The notes: generated from the sequence alone by a model not told the origin. DNA of 64,000 bases from Gluconacetobacter tumulicola (GCF_014174215.1 NZ_JABEQL010000013.1:48970-112969), one strand, 5' to 3'; shown: positions 53,501 through 63,969, numbered from the stretch's first letter. Numbers and translations: made by a program.

Positions 53501-53621
53501 CTTCTTTTTCTGAAGAAAAAGAAGCAAAAAGACTTTTATCCGTTCGGGGACATCGTGTGCCCCAAGCACAAGGAGGCTGAACGAATCAAAGTTTTTTGGT
53601 TCTTTTTTTTCAAAAAAGAAC
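53501..53621. repeat. AT-hairpin element, copy 2 (inverted)
   Basis: This is the reverse of 21948-22069: CTTCTTTTTCTGAAGAAAAA at the left, AAAAGACTTTTAT, then AAAGTTTTTTGGTTCTTTTT at the right with the palindrome TTTTTTTCAAAAAAGAA. The centre (about 40 bp) differs. It lies in the 294-bp gap between gnd and zwf, which otherwise holds nothing I can assign. Confidence 0.75.
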
Positions 53622-53729
53622 GAAGACCGCCGCCCCTTCGTCGTTGGTCCACAACATGATCATTCTTCTTCTGCCTGCCCGTGGAACGCATTCCACAGGC
53701 AGGAGCTTACCGTTCCTGAAAGACTGGTC

Positions 53730-54725
53730 TTACTTTTTCTCGACATGCCCGCCGAAGCCGAAGCGCATGGCGGACAGGATCTTCTCGGCGTAGTTGTTGC
53801 CGGTGCGCGAGCGGAAGCGCGTGAACAGCGAGGCGGTGATGACCGGGGCCGGCACCGATTCCTCGATCGCGGCTTCGAGCGTCCAGCGGCCTTCGCCGGA
53901 ATCCGCGACCTCGCCGGTGAATTCGGACAGAGACGCGTTCTTGGCCAACGCCTCTGCCGTCAGGTCCAGCAGCCACGAGGACACCACGCTGCCGCGGCGC
54001 CAGACTTCGGCGATGTCGGCCATGTTCAGGTCGAAACGCTGGTCCTCGGGCAGGAGCGGCGAGTTCTTGGTCTTCATGATGTCGAAGCCTTCGGCGAAGG
54101 CCTGCATCATGCCGTATTCGATGCCGTTATGGACCATCTTCACGAAATGGCCCGAACCGGCGGGGCCGCAATGCAGATAGCCCTTCTCGGCGCGGGGATC
54201 GAGGTCCGGCTTGTCGCGGTCGGGGGTGGGGGGCACGTCGCCCTTGCCCGGCGCCAGGGCGTCCAGGATCGGGTCGATATGGTCGGCGGAATCCTTGCTG
54301 CCGCCGTACATCATGCAATAGCCGCGCTCCAGGCCCCACACACCGCCGGAGGTGCCGACGTCGATATAGTGGATGCCCTTTTCCGCCAGCTGGGCGGCGC
54401 GGCGGATATCGTCCTTGTAATAGCTGTTGCCGCCGTCGATCAGGATGTCGTCGCTTCCCAGCAGGCCGGCCAGTTCCTGCACCGCTGCCTCGGTGATCTC
54501 GCCGGCGGGCAGCATGACCCACACGATCTTGCGCGAGGCCGTCAGCTTGCCCACCAGGTCGGCCACGCTGTCGGCGGCGATGCCGCGCCCGCCTTCGGTC
54601 CGGTCGCGGACCTTGCCCACCGTGGCGGGATCGCGGTCGAACAGGACCACGTCATGCCCGTGGCGCGACAGGCGGACGGCGATGTTGCCGCCCATGCGGC
54701 CCAGGCCGATGATGCCGATTTGCAT
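53730..54725 (-). CDS. gnd: 6-phosphogluconate dehydrogenase, short NAD-preferring type
   Basis: The 331-residue protein is the short decarboxylating form. [20 protein letters not shown] binds the dinucleotide; after beta-2 the sequence [11 protein letters not shown] has acidic Asp at the ribose position, which favours NAD+ over NADP+. [20 protein letters not shown] and [20 protein letters not shown] carry the catalytic residues. It yields ribulose-5-phosphate and CO2. It lies about 110 bp after the tal-pgi gene on the same strand. Confidence 0.93.
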   Translation of the reverse strand: MQIGIIGLGRMGGNIAVRLSRHGHDVVLFDRDPATVGKVRDRTEGGRGIAADSVADLVGKLTASRKIVWVMLPAGEITEAAVQELAGLLGSDDILIDGGNSYYKDDIRRAAQLAEKGIHYIDVGTSGGVWGLERGYCMMYGGSKDSADHIDPILDALAPGKGDVPPTPDRDKPDLDPRAEKGYLHCGPAGSGHFVKMVHNGIEYGMMQAFAEGFDIMKTKNSPLLPEDQRFDLNMADIAEVWRRGSVVSSWLLDLTAEALAKNASLSEFTGEVADSGEGRWTLEAAIEESVPAPVITASLFTRFRSRTGNNYAEKILSAMRFGFGGHVEKK

Positions 54726-54837
54726 AATGTTACGTCTCCATGGCGCGGTACAGCGCCGCGCATAAGCCAGCCCCCGGACAACTCATTCATGAAACCGGGG
54801 GTGCCCCGCCCGCGTGGCGGGCGGGGCCGTCCAGATG

Positions 54838-57705
54838 TCAGAGGGCGGCGCCGATCGCCTGGCCCAGTGCCCGCAGGCCCGATGCCAGATCGCCCGTGAT
54901 GTGCACCCGTAGCGCGCGCCGGCCACGTTCGGCCAGGACGTCGAAATCGCCCCGCGCCTGCGCGGCCTTGACCACGCCGAACGTGTATTTCTCGCCCGGA
55001 ACCGGCAGGTCGGCCACATCGTCCGCCGTGATCTGCAGGAACACGCCGCTGTTGGGCCCGCCCTTGTAGGCCTGCCCGGTCGAGTGCAGGAAGCGCGGTC
55101 CGAATTCCGCCGCCGTCGCCACCTTCAGCGCGTCGCGGATGGTCAGGCGGGTGGCCTGAATCCACTCGATGGTAGCGGCATCGCGCTCCACATAGGCCAG
55201 CAGGCCGACATAATCGCCCGCGCCAACCCGGCCGAAATGGGCCTTGAGGATGTCGGCCGTCGAAGCCCCCTTGAGCGCCGCCGCGTTGGCCGCGTCGGCG
55301 AAGAAGGCAAAGGCGCCGTCGGTCGCGAACGGGGTTTCCGCCGGCAGGGTGCCGGTTTCGTTATAGGCGGTCGTCAGCTTCTTGGTTTCGACCTTCGAGG
55401 CCTCGACATCCGGCTGGTCGAACGGGTCGATCCCCAGGATCGAGCCGGCGACGGCGGTGGCGAATTCCCAGCGGAAGAATTCCTGCGCGATCTGGCGCGG
55501 ATGGTGCAGCGTGATCGTCACCACCGGCTCGCCGGCCGCGACCAGGGCGCGGATCGCCTCGTCCTGCTCGGCGTCGGGCTTCGAGGCCAGGCGCAGATAG
55601 GCGAAGACGCGGTCCTTGCCGTACAGCGCGGGCGCGCCCAGCGTTTCCTGATCGATCGGCACCAGGCCCTTGCCGATCTTGCCGGTCGATTCCGCGATGA
55701 GCTGTTCCAGCCACGCGCCCAGATCGTGGATGCCGGGCGAGGCGACGATGGTCACCTTGTCACGGCCGAACTGCGTGGCGGCGACACCCAGCACGGTGCC
55801 CAGCAGCACGCCCGGATTGAGCGTCGGCGGCACCGAGGCGGCGGACGCGCGGGCACCATAGAGCGCGCTGTCCAGGAATTCCTTGAGCGCCACGCCGGAG
55901 GCGGCAGCCGGGACGATGCCGAAATTCGACAGCACCGAATAGCGGCCGCCGATTTCCTTCTCGCCGTAGAAGATCTTCCAGAACCCGTCCTTCTTCGCGA
56001 CCTCTTCCATGTGCGAGCCCGGATCGGTCACCGCCACGAAATGGCTGCCGACCGCCTCACCCAGCACCTTCTTCGCGGCCTCGAAGAAATAGGCCTTGAG
56101 GATGTTGGGCTCCAGCGTGCCGCCCGATTTGGACGAGACGATGAACAGCGTCTTCGCGAGGTCGATCTTCTTCTCGAACGCGCGGATCTGCTGCGGGTCG
56201 GTGCTGTCGAGCACGTAGAGGTGCGGGAAGCCCTCATGCTTGCCGAAGGTTTCGGCCAGCACTTCCGGACCGAGGCTCGATCCGCCCATGCCCAGCAGCA
56301 GGATGTCGGTGAAGCCCTTTGCCTTCACCTCGGCCTGGAAGGCTTCCAGCGCCGGCAGGTCGGCCAGGCGGTCATCGACGATGCCGAGCCATTTCAGCCA
56401 TTTGGCCTCGTCCTTGCCGGTCCACACCGTGGCGTCGCGCGCCCAGATGCGGCGGACGGTGCCGTCCTGGCGCCAGGATTCGAGGCTGGCCTTCACCGCC
56501 GTGTCGATCTCGGCCGGCAGGTCCAGCTTCGTCTCGGTCAGATGCGCGCCCAGCAGCGCGTTCTGCTTGCGCGCGACCGTGCCCAGCAGGTCGTCGAACG
56601 CATCGGCGAAGGAGGCCACGCCTTCATCGACCAGCGTGACGGTCACGCCGGCCAGGTCCAGCCCCAGGCGCTCGGCCTCGGCCAGCACGTGGCGCGCGCC
56701 CTCGACATCCTCGGTCAGCGAGGCGCGGACCTTGCCGTGGTCGCGGAAGGCGTCGAACGTCGCGGGCGGGATGGTGTTGACCGTCTCGGGCCCGATCAGT
56801 TCCTCGACATACAGCACGTCGCTGTAGGCCTTGTCCTTGGTGCCGGTGCTGGCCCACAGCAGGCGCTGCGTCTGCGCGCCCAGCGCCGCCAGCTTCTGCC
56901 AGCGCTCGGACTTCGTGACCTCCTGCCAATGGACATAGGCCAGCTTGGCGTTGGCGATGGCGACCTTGCCGCGCAGGGCCTTCAGGGCCTCGGCGTCCTT
57001 GTCGCCGGCGGCCACGCGCTGGTCGATCGTCTTGTCGATCTTGCCGTCGATGCGGCTGACGAAGAAGGAGGCGACGCTTGCGATGCCCGAAACCGGCAGC
57101 CCCTTGGCGTGCCGGTCTTCCAGGCCCGCGATATAGGCTTCCAGCACCGATTTGTAGGCGTCGAGCGAGAAGAGCAGCGTGACGTTGATGCTCAGCCCGT
57201 CGGCGATGACGGTGCGCACGGCGGGCGCGCCCTCGTCGGTGCCGGGGATCTTGATCATCAGGTTACGGGCATCGACCGCCTTCCACAGGCGGCGGGCCTC
57301 GTCGACCGTGCCGCGCGTGTCGCGCGCCAGGTAGGGCGAGACTTCGAGGCTGACATAGCCGTCCAGACCCTTGGTGGCCTCATAGACCGGGTACAGGACC
57401 TTCGCCGCCGCCTTGATGTCGTCGATGGCCATGGTCTCGTACAAGGTGCCGGCATCGACGATGCGATGGGCCAGGATGTCCTTGTATTGCGGGTCGTAAT
57501 CCGTGCCCTGGCCCATCGCCTTCTGGAAGATGGCGGGGTTGGAGGTCACGCCCTTCAGCCCGTCCTCGTCCACCAGCTTCGTCAGGCTGCCGTTCTCGGT
57601 GTACGACCGCTGGATGAAGTCCAGCCAGGGGGACTGGCCGAATGATTCGAGCGTCTTCAGCGGATTGGCGCTGCCCTGCACACCCGCCTTGTTTACGACG
57701 TTCAT
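54838..57705 (-). CDS. Bifunctional transaldolase / glucose-6-phosphate isomerase
   Basis: The 955-residue product fuses two enzymes. Residues 1 to about 370 are transaldolase B type (LESFGQSPWLDFIQRSYTEN; Schiff-base Lys in NLMIKIPGTDEG). Residues from about 395 are phosphoglucose isomerase (DILLLGMGGSSLGPEVLAET; LFIVSSKSGGTLEPN). The fusion is typical of Acetobacteraceae and lets sedoheptulose- and fructose-phosphates pass between the pentose and hexose pools. ATG 57705 has AGGAG seven bases upstream. It lies between tkt and gnd. Confidence 0.96.
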   Translation of the reverse strand: MNVVNKAGVQGSANPLKTLESFGQSPWLDFIQRSYTENGSLTKLVDEDGLKGVTSNPAIFQKAMGQGTDYDPQYKDILAHRIVDAGTLYETMAIDDIKAAAKVLYPVYEATKGLDGYVSLEVSPYLARDTRGTVDEARRLWKAVDARNLMIKIPGTDEGAPAVRTVIADGLSINVTLLFSLDAYKSVLEAYIAGLEDRHAKGLPVSGIASVASFFVSRIDGKIDKTIDQRVAAGDKDAEALKALRGKVAIANAKLAYVHWQEVTKSERWQKLAALGAQTQRLLWASTGTKDKAYSDVLYVEELIGPETVNTIPPATFDAFRDHGKVRASLTEDVEGARHVLAEAERLGLDLAGVTVTLVDEGVASFADAFDDLLGTVARKQNALLGAHLTETKLDLPAEIDTAVKASLESWRQDGTVRRIWARDATVWTGKDEAKWLKWLGIVDDRLADLPALEAFQAEVKAKGFTDILLLGMGGSSLGPEVLAETFGKHEGFPHLYVLDSTDPQQIRAFEKKIDLAKTLFIVSSKSGGTLEPNILKAYFFEAAKKVLGEAVGSHFVAVTDPGSHMEEVAKKDGFWKIFYGEKEIGGRYSVLSNFGIVPAAASGVALKEFLDSALYGARASAASVPPTLNPGVLLGTVLGVAATQFGRDKVTIVASPGIHDLGAWLEQLIAESTGKIGKGLVPIDQETLGAPALYGKDRVFAYLRLASKPDAEQDEAIRALVAAGEPVVTITLHHPRQIAQEFFRWEFATAVAGSILGIDPFDQPDVEASKVETKKLTTAYNETGTLPAETPFATDGAFAFFADAANAAALKGASTADILKAHFGRVGAGDYVGLLAYVERDAATIEWIQATRLTIRDALKVATAAEFGPRFLHSTGQAYKGGPNSGVFLQITADDVADLPVPGEKYTFGVVKAAQARGDFDVLAERGRRALRVHITGDLASGLRALGQAIGAAL

Positions 57706-57820
57706 GGTGTTGCTCCTTCAGATTCATGGCGGGCGATAGCCGGCGCCGGGCTGGCCATCCCCGTCTCTTTCCGATCAATCCGGGCCGGGCCGCCCCCTCG
57801 CCGGGGGCGGCCACGGGTGA

Positions 57821-59929
57821 TCATTTGGCCAGCAGCGCGCGGGCCTGTGCCAGCACGGCGTCAACCGTGAAACCGAACTTCTTCATCAGCGCGCCGGCCG
57901 GGGCGGAGGCGCCGAAGCCATGCATGGCGATGATCGCGCCCTGCAGCCCGACATAGCGGTCCCAGCCGATCGGCGACGCCATCTCGACCGCCACGCGGGC
58001 GGTGACGGAGGGCGGCAGCACGCTGTCGCGGTATTCCTGCGGCTGGGCCTCGAACAGGTCCCAGGACGGCATGGACACCACGCGCGCCTTCACGCCCTCG
58101 GCCTTCAGCGTCTCGTATGCCGCGACCACGAGGCTGACCTCGCTGCCGGTCGCCATCAGGATGATGTCGGGCGTGCCGTCGCTGTCGGCCAGTACATAGG
58201 CGCCCTTGGCCAGGCCGGAAGCCGGGGCGTAGACGCTGCGGTCGAGCGTCGGCAGGTTCTGGCGGCTGAGGATCAGCACCGACGGGCGGTCGGTCATCGG
58301 GATCAGCGTGCGCCAAGCCTCGGCGACCTCGTTGGCGTCGGCGGGGCGCAGGGTGGTCACGCCCGGTGTCGCGCGGAGTTGCACCAGTTGCTCGATCGGC
58401 TGGTGGGTCGGGCCGTCCTCGCCCACGCCGATCGAATCATGGGTGAAGATATACACCACCGGCTGGTGCATCAGCGCCGAGAGGCGGATCGGCGGCTTCA
58501 TGTAATCCGAGAAGATCAGGAAGCCCGAGCAATAGGCCCGGATGCCCGCCAGCGAGATACCGTTGCAGATCGAGCCCATGGCATGCTCGCGCACGCCGAA
58601 ATGCAGGTTGCGCCCGCCATAGGTGCCGTTCCATTCCGGCGGCTGGAACGCGCCCGCGCCCTGGAAGGTCAGGTTGGTCTTGGTCGAGGGCGACAGGTCG
58701 GCCGAGCCGCCGATCAGCCACGGCAGGTTCGGCGCGATGGCGTTCAGCACCTCGCCCGAGCTCTGGCGCGAGGCCACGCCCTTGGCGCTGGCCTCGTAGG
58801 TCGGGATGTCCTTGTCCCAGCCGGCGGGCAGGCTGCCGGACAGGATCGCGTCCAGTTCCTTCGCCAGATCCGGGTATTCCTTGGCGTAGGCGGTGTACAG
58901 CGCCTTCCACTGCGCGCTGGCCGCGGCGCCGCGGGCGCCGAGCCCCTTCTGGAAGTACGCCTGCGCGCCGTCGGGGACGTAAAACGTTTTCTCTTCAGGC
59001 CAGCCGTAAGCCTTTTTGGCGCCGCGGATCTCCTCGTCACCCAGCGGCTCGCCATGGGCCGAGGCCGTGCCGGCCTTCTTGGGGGCGCCGAAGCCGATGA
59101 CGGAATGGACGATGATCAGGGTCGGGCGGCTGGTCTCGGCCTTGGCGTCGGCCAGGGCGGCCAGGAATGCCGCCTGGTCGTTGGCGTCGCCGACTTCCAG
59201 CACGTGCCAGCCATAGCCCTCGAAGCGCTTGCCGACATTCTCGGTGAAGGCGATGTCGGTCGAGCCTTCGATCGAGATCCGGTTGCTGTCGTAGATCCAG
59301 GTCAGGTTGCCCAGCTTCAGGTGGCCGGCGGTCGAGGCGGCCTCGCTGGCCACGCCTTCCATCATGTCGCCGTCACCGCAGAAGGTGTAGGTGTGATAGT
59401 CGAACAGGTCGAAGCCCGGCTTGTTGAAGCGCGCGGCCAGCCATTTCTCGGCGATCGCCATGCCGACGGAATTGCCGCAGCCCTGGCCCAGCGGGCCGGT
59501 CGTGGTCTCGACGCCAGCCGTGTGGTGGTATTCCGGATGGCCGGGGGTGCGGGAGTCAAGCTGGCGGAACTGCTCCAGGTCCTGCAGCGTCAGCGCCGGG
59601 GCGTCCAGCACCTTGCCGTGCTTCACGTCGCGCACGCCGGCCAGGTAGATCAGCGAGTAGATGAGCATCGACGCGTGACCGATCGAGAGCACGAAACGGT
59701 CGCGGTTCGGCCACAGCGGGTCGGCCGGGTCGTAGTTCAGAACGTTCTGCCACAGCGCAAAGGCGGGGGCCGCCATGGCCATCGGCGTGCCCGGATGCCC
59801 CGAGTTCGCCTTCTGGACGGCATCCATCGACAGCGTGCGAATGGTGTCGATGCACAGCAGGTCCTCGGCGGACGGCCCAGCCGCCCCACCCTCGAACGCC
59901 CGGACGGGCTGGGTGATCATAGAACGCAT
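57821..59929 (-). CDS. tkt: Transketolase
   Basis: The 702-residue thiamine-diphosphate enzyme carries DAVQKANSGHPGTPMAMAAP, the ThDP-binding TFCGDGDMMEGVASEAAST, and the C-terminal YIFTHDSIGVGEDGPTHQPI. ATG 59929 has GGAG 11 bases upstream; ATG 59971 and ATG 60040 are in-frame alternatives with no better signal. It is the first gene of the minus-strand pentose-phosphate run. Confidence 0.95.
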   Translation of the reverse strand: MRSMITQPVRAFEGGAAGPSAEDLLCIDTIRTLSMDAVQKANSGHPGTPMAMAAPAFALWQNVLNYDPADPLWPNRDRFVLSIGHASMLIYSLIYLAGVRDVKHGKVLDAPALTLQDLEQFRQLDSRTPGHPEYHHTAGVETTTGPLGQGCGNSVGMAIAEKWLAARFNKPGFDLFDYHTYTFCGDGDMMEGVASEAASTAGHLKLGNLTWIYDSNRISIEGSTDIAFTENVGKRFEGYGWHVLEVGDANDQAAFLAALADAKAETSRPTLIIVHSVIGFGAPKKAGTASAHGEPLGDEEIRGAKKAYGWPEEKTFYVPDGAQAYFQKGLGARGAAASAQWKALYTAYAKEYPDLAKELDAILSGSLPAGWDKDIPTYEASAKGVASRQSSGEVLNAIAPNLPWLIGGSADLSPSTKTNLTFQGAGAFQPPEWNGTYGGRNLHFGVREHAMGSICNGISLAGIRAYCSGFLIFSDYMKPPIRLSALMHQPVVYIFTHDSIGVGEDGPTHQPIEQLVQLRATPGVTTLRPADANEVAEAWRTLIPMTDRPSVLILSRQNLPTLDRSVYAPASGLAKGAYVLADSDGTPDIILMATGSEVSLVVAAYETLKAEGVKARVVSMPSWDLFEAQPQEYRDSVLPPSVTARVAVEMASPIGWDRYVGLQGAIIAMHGFGASAPAGALMKKFGFTVDAVLAQARALLAK

Positions 59930-60332
59930 TAAACCATCTTCTCCGTATGGGGGTGACCCTGTCTCGCTCATCTGACCGGGCTCCGCGCCCGACAACCGCG
60001 CCATGCGACAACGCGCATGGCAGCGGACAAGCTTCGTCACAGATGGGCGGGCGATGACCCGTCCATTGGGACCTTGTTCTTCATATTTTTGTCATCCGGT
60101 TATGGTCTTGACAGTCAGACCGGATGAAAGAACCGGGGCAACCTTCTCACGGTCTCCCCTCCCTGGGCAAGTCGCCTCGCAACTCCGGAGCGGCCGCAGG
60201 CATTAGAGCGCCCCTGCGCGGCAGGTTTCCAGTACCGGATATTCACGAATCCTCGACCGGTTTTCCGAAACACGGATTTTCCACGCGACGCCGGACAGGC
60301 CATAAGAGAATTTGGGCAAAAGGAGACCGCCT
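59930..60332. other. Divergent promoter region between tkt and the metallo-hydrolase gene
   Basis: These 403 bases contain no convincing gene. A TTGACA at 60107-60112 on the plus strand lacks a clear -10 box, and the minus-strand segment near 60080-60105 is AT-rich, as expected for the tkt promoter. AGGAG at 60321-60325 belongs to the downstream gene. Confidence 0.4.
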
Positions 60333-61400
60333 ATGCCGCCATCCCCCCTTCCGATGTCGGATCATTGCGATGGGCGCCGATTCTTCAACCCGGCCTCCAT
60401 CCTGCCCGTGCCGCCGCGCGCCCGGCATGTCGGGCTGGGGGAGATCCTGAGCTGGCAGTGGCGCCGGCGGCGGCTGGCCGTCTGGTCCGCCCCGCCCCCG
60501 CCGCCGCCCGTGGGCGACCCGCATGCGCTGCCCGCCCCCGGCACCGCGCATGTCACCTTCATCGGGCACAGCACCTTCCTGCTGCGCCTGCCGCGCGCCG
60601 ACGGCACGGTGCTGACGGTGCTGACCGATCCGGTATTCTCCGACCGCTGCTCGCCGGTCCGCTGGGCCGGGCCGCGCCGCGTGCTGCCGCCGGGGCGCGG
60701 GCTGGACACCCTGCCCCGCGTGGACCTGGTGCTGGTGTCACACTGCCATTACGACCATCTGGACCTGCCCAGCCTGGCCGCGCTGGGCCGCCGCGACGCG
60801 CCTGCGGTCATCACCGCGCCGGGCAATGCGCGCCATATCCGCAAGGCGGGCCTGCGCGACATCGTGGAATGCGACTGGTGGGAGAGCCATGATTTTGGCG
60901 GGATGCGCATCACCAGCACCCCGGCGCGGCACGGATCGGCGCGGACGCCCTTCGACGCCAACCGGGCGCTGTGGTGCGGGTTCGACATCCGCCCGGCCGG
61001 CGGGGGGCCGGCGCCCTCGGTCTTCTTTGCCGGGGACAGCGGCCATGGGCGCCACTGGGCGCAGATCCGCGCGCGGCTGGGCGCGCCGGATATCGCGCTG
61101 CTGCCGGTCGGTGCCTATGACCCGCGCTTTCTGATGGAGCCGGTGCATGTCACCCCCGAGGAAGCGGTCTCGGCCCTGATCGACCTGGAGGCCGGGCAGG
61201 CGGTGGGCATGCATTACGGCACCTTTCGCCTGACCGACGAACCCTATGACGAGCCGTTGCGCCGGCTGGCCGTCGCCCGTGCGGCCGCCGGGCTGGCGGC
61301 GGAGCGGTTCGTGGAGTTGGGCCATGGGGAATGCCGCGTCATGGCCGCCGGGCGGGCCGTCATGCATCGCGGCCTCGCGCCACAGGGCGCCAGCGGCTAG
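60333..61400 (+). CDS. Metallo-beta-lactamase-fold hydrolase (NAPE-PLD/RomA-like)
   Basis: The 355-residue protein has VTFIGHSTFLLRLPRADGTV, the metal site SHCHYDHLDLPSL, and GMRITSTPARHGSARTPFDA, followed by FFAGDSGHG and GMHYGTFRLTDEPYDEPLRR. This combination matches the lipoprotein-like NAPE-phospholipase D / RomA group of MBL-fold phosphodiesterases, which act on membrane lipids. ATG 60333 has AGGAG seven bases upstream. It is divergent from tkt. Confidence 0.9.
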   Translation: MPPSPLPMSDHCDGRRFFNPASILPVPPRARHVGLGEILSWQWRRRRLAVWSAPPPPPPVGDPHALPAPGTAHVTFIGHSTFLLRLPRADGTVLTVLTDPVFSDRCSPVRWAGPRRVLPPGRGLDTLPRVDLVLVSHCHYDHLDLPSLAALGRRDAPAVITAPGNARHIRKAGLRDIVECDWWESHDFGGMRITSTPARHGSARTPFDANRALWCGFDIRPAGGGPAPSVFFAGDSGHGRHWAQIRARLGAPDIALLPVGAYDPRFLMEPVHVTPEEAVSALIDLEAGQAVGMHYGTFRLTDEPYDEPLRRLAVARAAAGLAAERFVELGHGECRVMAAGRAVMHRGLAPQGASG

Positions 61401-61433
61401 AACCCGATCCAGATGACCCGCAGCGAGGCCGCG

Positions 61434-62000
61434 ATGACCCAGACCGATCCCGAAACCCCGACCGCCCCCCCGACCGCCCCGATGAATGCCCCGGTGGATG
61501 AAGACGCCGCGTCCTTCACCCCCGAGCAGATCGCCCGCCTGTTCCTGGACGCCGCGCGCGACGGCCAGGCCGACCTGGTGGCCAGCTTTCTCGCAGCCGG
61601 GATGGACCCCGACACCCGCAACGAGCGCGGGCATTCGGCGCTGATCCTGGCGGCCTATAACAGCCATGCCGATACCGTCGCCGCCCTGCTGGCCGGGGGC
61701 GCCAGCGTGGACCTGCGCGACGACAAGGGGGCGACGGCGCTGGCCGGCGTGGCCTTCAAGGGCGATCTGGCGGTGGCGCGGCAGCTGATTGCGGCCGGGG
61801 CGGCGATCGATGCGCCGAACCATGCCGGGCGCACGCCGCTGATCTTCGCCGTGATGTTCAACCGGGGCGCCATGGCTGCCTTCCTGCTGGAGAGCGGGGC
61901 CGACCCCGACCTGCGCGACGGCGAGGGCAACAGCGCGCGCCTGCTGGCGGCGCAGTTGGGGCTGACCGACATCACGGCCCTGATGCCGCCAGCCGCCTGA
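61434..62000 (+). CDS. Ankyrin-repeat protein
   Basis: The 188-residue protein has an Ala/Pro/Thr-rich N-terminus (about 1-30), and then four ankyrin repeats from about residue 35 ([80 protein letters not shown]). It has no signal peptide, so it probably acts in the cytoplasm as a binding scaffold; partner unknown. ATG 61434 with GAGG upstream is chosen over ATG 61413. Confidence 0.88.
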   Translation: MTQTDPETPTAPPTAPMNAPVDEDAASFTPEQIARLFLDAARDGQADLVASFLAAGMDPDTRNERGHSALILAAYNSHADTVAALLAGGASVDLRDDKGATALAGVAFKGDLAVARQLIAAGAAIDAPNHAGRTPLIFAVMFNRGAMAAFLLESGADPDLRDGEGNSARLLAAQLGLTDITALMPPAA

Positions 62001-62107
62001 CGGCCATGCCGGACGGGCCGTTCCCGTCCGGCGTCTGGTGGATTAGAACGAACGCGGCCCGGCACCCTGCCGGGCCATTTCCATGTCTAGCGTCAGCGGA
62101 ACCCGTC

Positions 62108-63178
62108 ATGAGCCGTTTCTGGAGCCCGATCGTCCACAGCCTGACGCCCTATGTCCCCGGCGAGCAGCCGAAACTGGCGAACCTGATCAAGCTCAACACC
62201 AACGAATCGCCCTATGGGCCCTCGCCCGCCGCGCTGGCGGCCATTCGTGCCGCCGCCGACGACACGCTGCGCCTGTATCCGGACCCGGCATCGGACCGGC
62301 TGCGCGCAGCCATCGCCCAGGCGCATGGGGTAGGGATGGAGCATGTCTTCATCGGCAACGGGTCGGACGAGGTGCTGGCCCATACGTTCCAGGCGCTGTT
62401 GCAGCATGACGCGCCGCTGCTGACGCCCGACATCACCTACAGCTTCTATCCGGTCTATTGCGGCCTGTACGGCATCGCGCACCAGCCGGTGCCGCTGGAT
62501 GGGGCGATGCGTGTGGATGTCGAGGCCTATCTCCGCCCCTGCGGCGGCATCGTGCTGCCGAACCCCAACGCGCCCACCGGCATCGCGCTGGGGCTGGACG
62601 AGATCGCGACCCTGCTGCGCGCCCACCCCGAGCGGGTGGTGGTGATCGACGAGGCCTATGTCGATTTCGGCGCCGACAGCGCGATTCCGCTGGTGCGCGA
62701 GTACCCCAACCTGCTGGTGGTGCGCACCCTGTCCAAATCGCACGGTCTGGCGGGGCTGCGCGTGGGCTATGCGATCGGCCAGCCGGACCTGATCGAGGCG
62801 CTGAACCGCGTCAAGGACAGCTTCAATTCCTATCCGCTGGACCGTCTGGCCCAGGCCGGCGCGGAAGCGGCGATCGCCGATCGGGAATGGCTTGCGCGAA
62901 CCACGGGAAAGATCATAGAAACGCGAAGCGGGCTGGTCTCCAGCCTGAAGAATCTGGGGTTCGAGGTCCTGCCCTCGCAGGCGAATTTCGTGTTCGCCCG
63001 CCACCCTGATCGTGACGCCGCTGCCCTGGCCGCCGCCCTGCGGGAGCGGTCGATCATCGTGCGTCACTTCAGGACACCCCGGATCGCGGAATGGCTGCGC
63101 ATCACGGTGGGCACCGACGAGGAATGTCGGAGCCTGGCCGAGGCGCTGAAAGCCATCCTGAACCGAAACGCGGACTGA
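62108..63178 (+). CDS. hisC: Histidinol-phosphate aminotransferase
   Basis: The 356-residue PLP enzyme starts [20 protein letters not shown] and carries [60 protein letters not shown] and the Schiff-base Lys in [16 protein letters not shown]. This is the HisC pattern; the paralogous aromatic aminotransferase cannot be fully excluded. It lies about 110 bp after the ankyrin gene, apart from any other his gene. Confidence 0.9.
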   Translation: MSRFWSPIVHSLTPYVPGEQPKLANLIKLNTNESPYGPSPAALAAIRAAADDTLRLYPDPASDRLRAAIAQAHGVGMEHVFIGNGSDEVLAHTFQALLQHDAPLLTPDITYSFYPVYCGLYGIAHQPVPLDGAMRVDVEAYLRPCGGIVLPNPNAPTGIALGLDEIATLLRAHPERVVVIDEAYVDFGADSAIPLVREYPNLLVVRTLSKSHGLAGLRVGYAIGQPDLIEALNRVKDSFNSYPLDRLAQAGAEAAIADREWLARTTGKIIETRSGLVSSLKNLGFEVLPSQANFVFARHPDRDAAALAAALRERSIIVRHFRTPRIAEWLRITVGTDEECRSLAEALKAILNRNAD

Positions 63179-63330
63179 CCGCCGATCCGCCACCGGATAC
63201 GGGCCCATGGCGCCCCCGGTGGGGGCGCCGTGCGGCCAGGGACTTCTTGTACCCGCTTATGGCCGTTCGCGCGTCTGGCGCGTTTCTTTATCTCTGCCCG
63301 GGCCCGCCCGGCCGTTTTTCATTTTTTCAC

Positions 63331-63630
63331 ATGGACACCACCATCATGCGCGCATTCCACGGCCAGATGTCCGACAACCAGCCGATCCGGCGCACGCACG
63401 CCGAAAAGCAGAAGCAACTGCGCGACCTGCGCGAGACGCTTGCGACCATGAAGTCGCACACCGCCCCCACCCTGCGCGAAAGCGTGCAGAAGCGCATCCG
63501 CCAGCTTGAAGCCGAGCTGGCCGCCGCCCCGGTGCTGAAGGAATCCAACGCCGGCCCGCGCAACCCGCGCCCCGAAGGCCGCGGCCCCCGCCCTGCCGGC
63601 GGCACGCCGCGCCGGACGCGTTCGATCTGA
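63331..63630 (+). CDS. Small coiled-coil protein of unknown function
   Basis: The 99-residue frame from ATG 63331 (or ATG 63346) has a charged helical segment HAEKQKQLRDLRETLATMKS and SVQKRIRQLEAELAAA with heptad character, then a basic Gly/Pro/Arg-rich tail. It lies 152 bp after hisC. I do not recognise a family; a nucleic-acid-associated role would fit the basic tail. Confidence 0.55.
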   Translation: MDTTIMRAFHGQMSDNQPIRRTHAEKQKQLRDLRETLATMKSHTAPTLRESVQKRIRQLEAELAAAPVLKESNAGPRNPRPEGRGPRPAGGTPRRTRSI

Positions 63631-63656
63631 TACCGGCTGAGGCTTGGGTTATCCCC

Positions 63657-63790
63657 GGCAAGGGCGTTGCCCTTGAACCCACCAAAGGGCAGTCCCCTCC
63701 GTTGGCATTCCATCGGCCGTTCCGGCCGACGGAACCTTGGCCAACTCCGCCCTTTGGAAACCCATTCGTTGTCAGATGATTGGGGTGCGG
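63657..63790. repeat. REP-like palindromes, diverged form
   Basis: CAAGGGC-GTT-GCCCTTG (63659-63675) and TCGGCCG-TTC-CGGCCGA (63713-63729) are local hairpins, while CCAAAGGGC near 63682-63690 pairs with GCCCTTTGG near 63749-63757 over a long range. GGGGTGCGGGGCCTCGG follows, as in type B repeats. It fills the gap between the coiled-coil gene and the insertion element. Confidence 0.65.
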
Positions 63791-63819
63791 GGCCTCGGAG
63801 CCCTGCCGGTTCCTCCGGC

Positions 63820-63969
63820 ACTAATACCAGTTTGAAACAAGGGAAAGCCTGCCCGGCACCGTGGGCTGGTGAGTGGGAGCGGCCTTGATGGCCGTGTTGG
63901 GGTGGACGGCCCCCACGGCATCATGTGCCAAGGTTCAGGGGGTCATCACACTGAACCCAGGAGCCGCCC
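63820..63969 (+). ncRNA. Candidate noncoding left end (bridge-RNA region) of an IS110-type element
   Basis: About 150 bases upstream of the transposase start fold several hairpins: CGGCC-TTGAT-GGCCG, GGGG-...-CCCC, and GGTTCAG-...-CTGAACC just before the ribosome-binding site. IS110-group elements encode a structured bridge RNA in the noncoding end upstream of the recombinase. The exact left boundary and loop sequences cannot be fixed from one copy. Confidence 0.4.
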
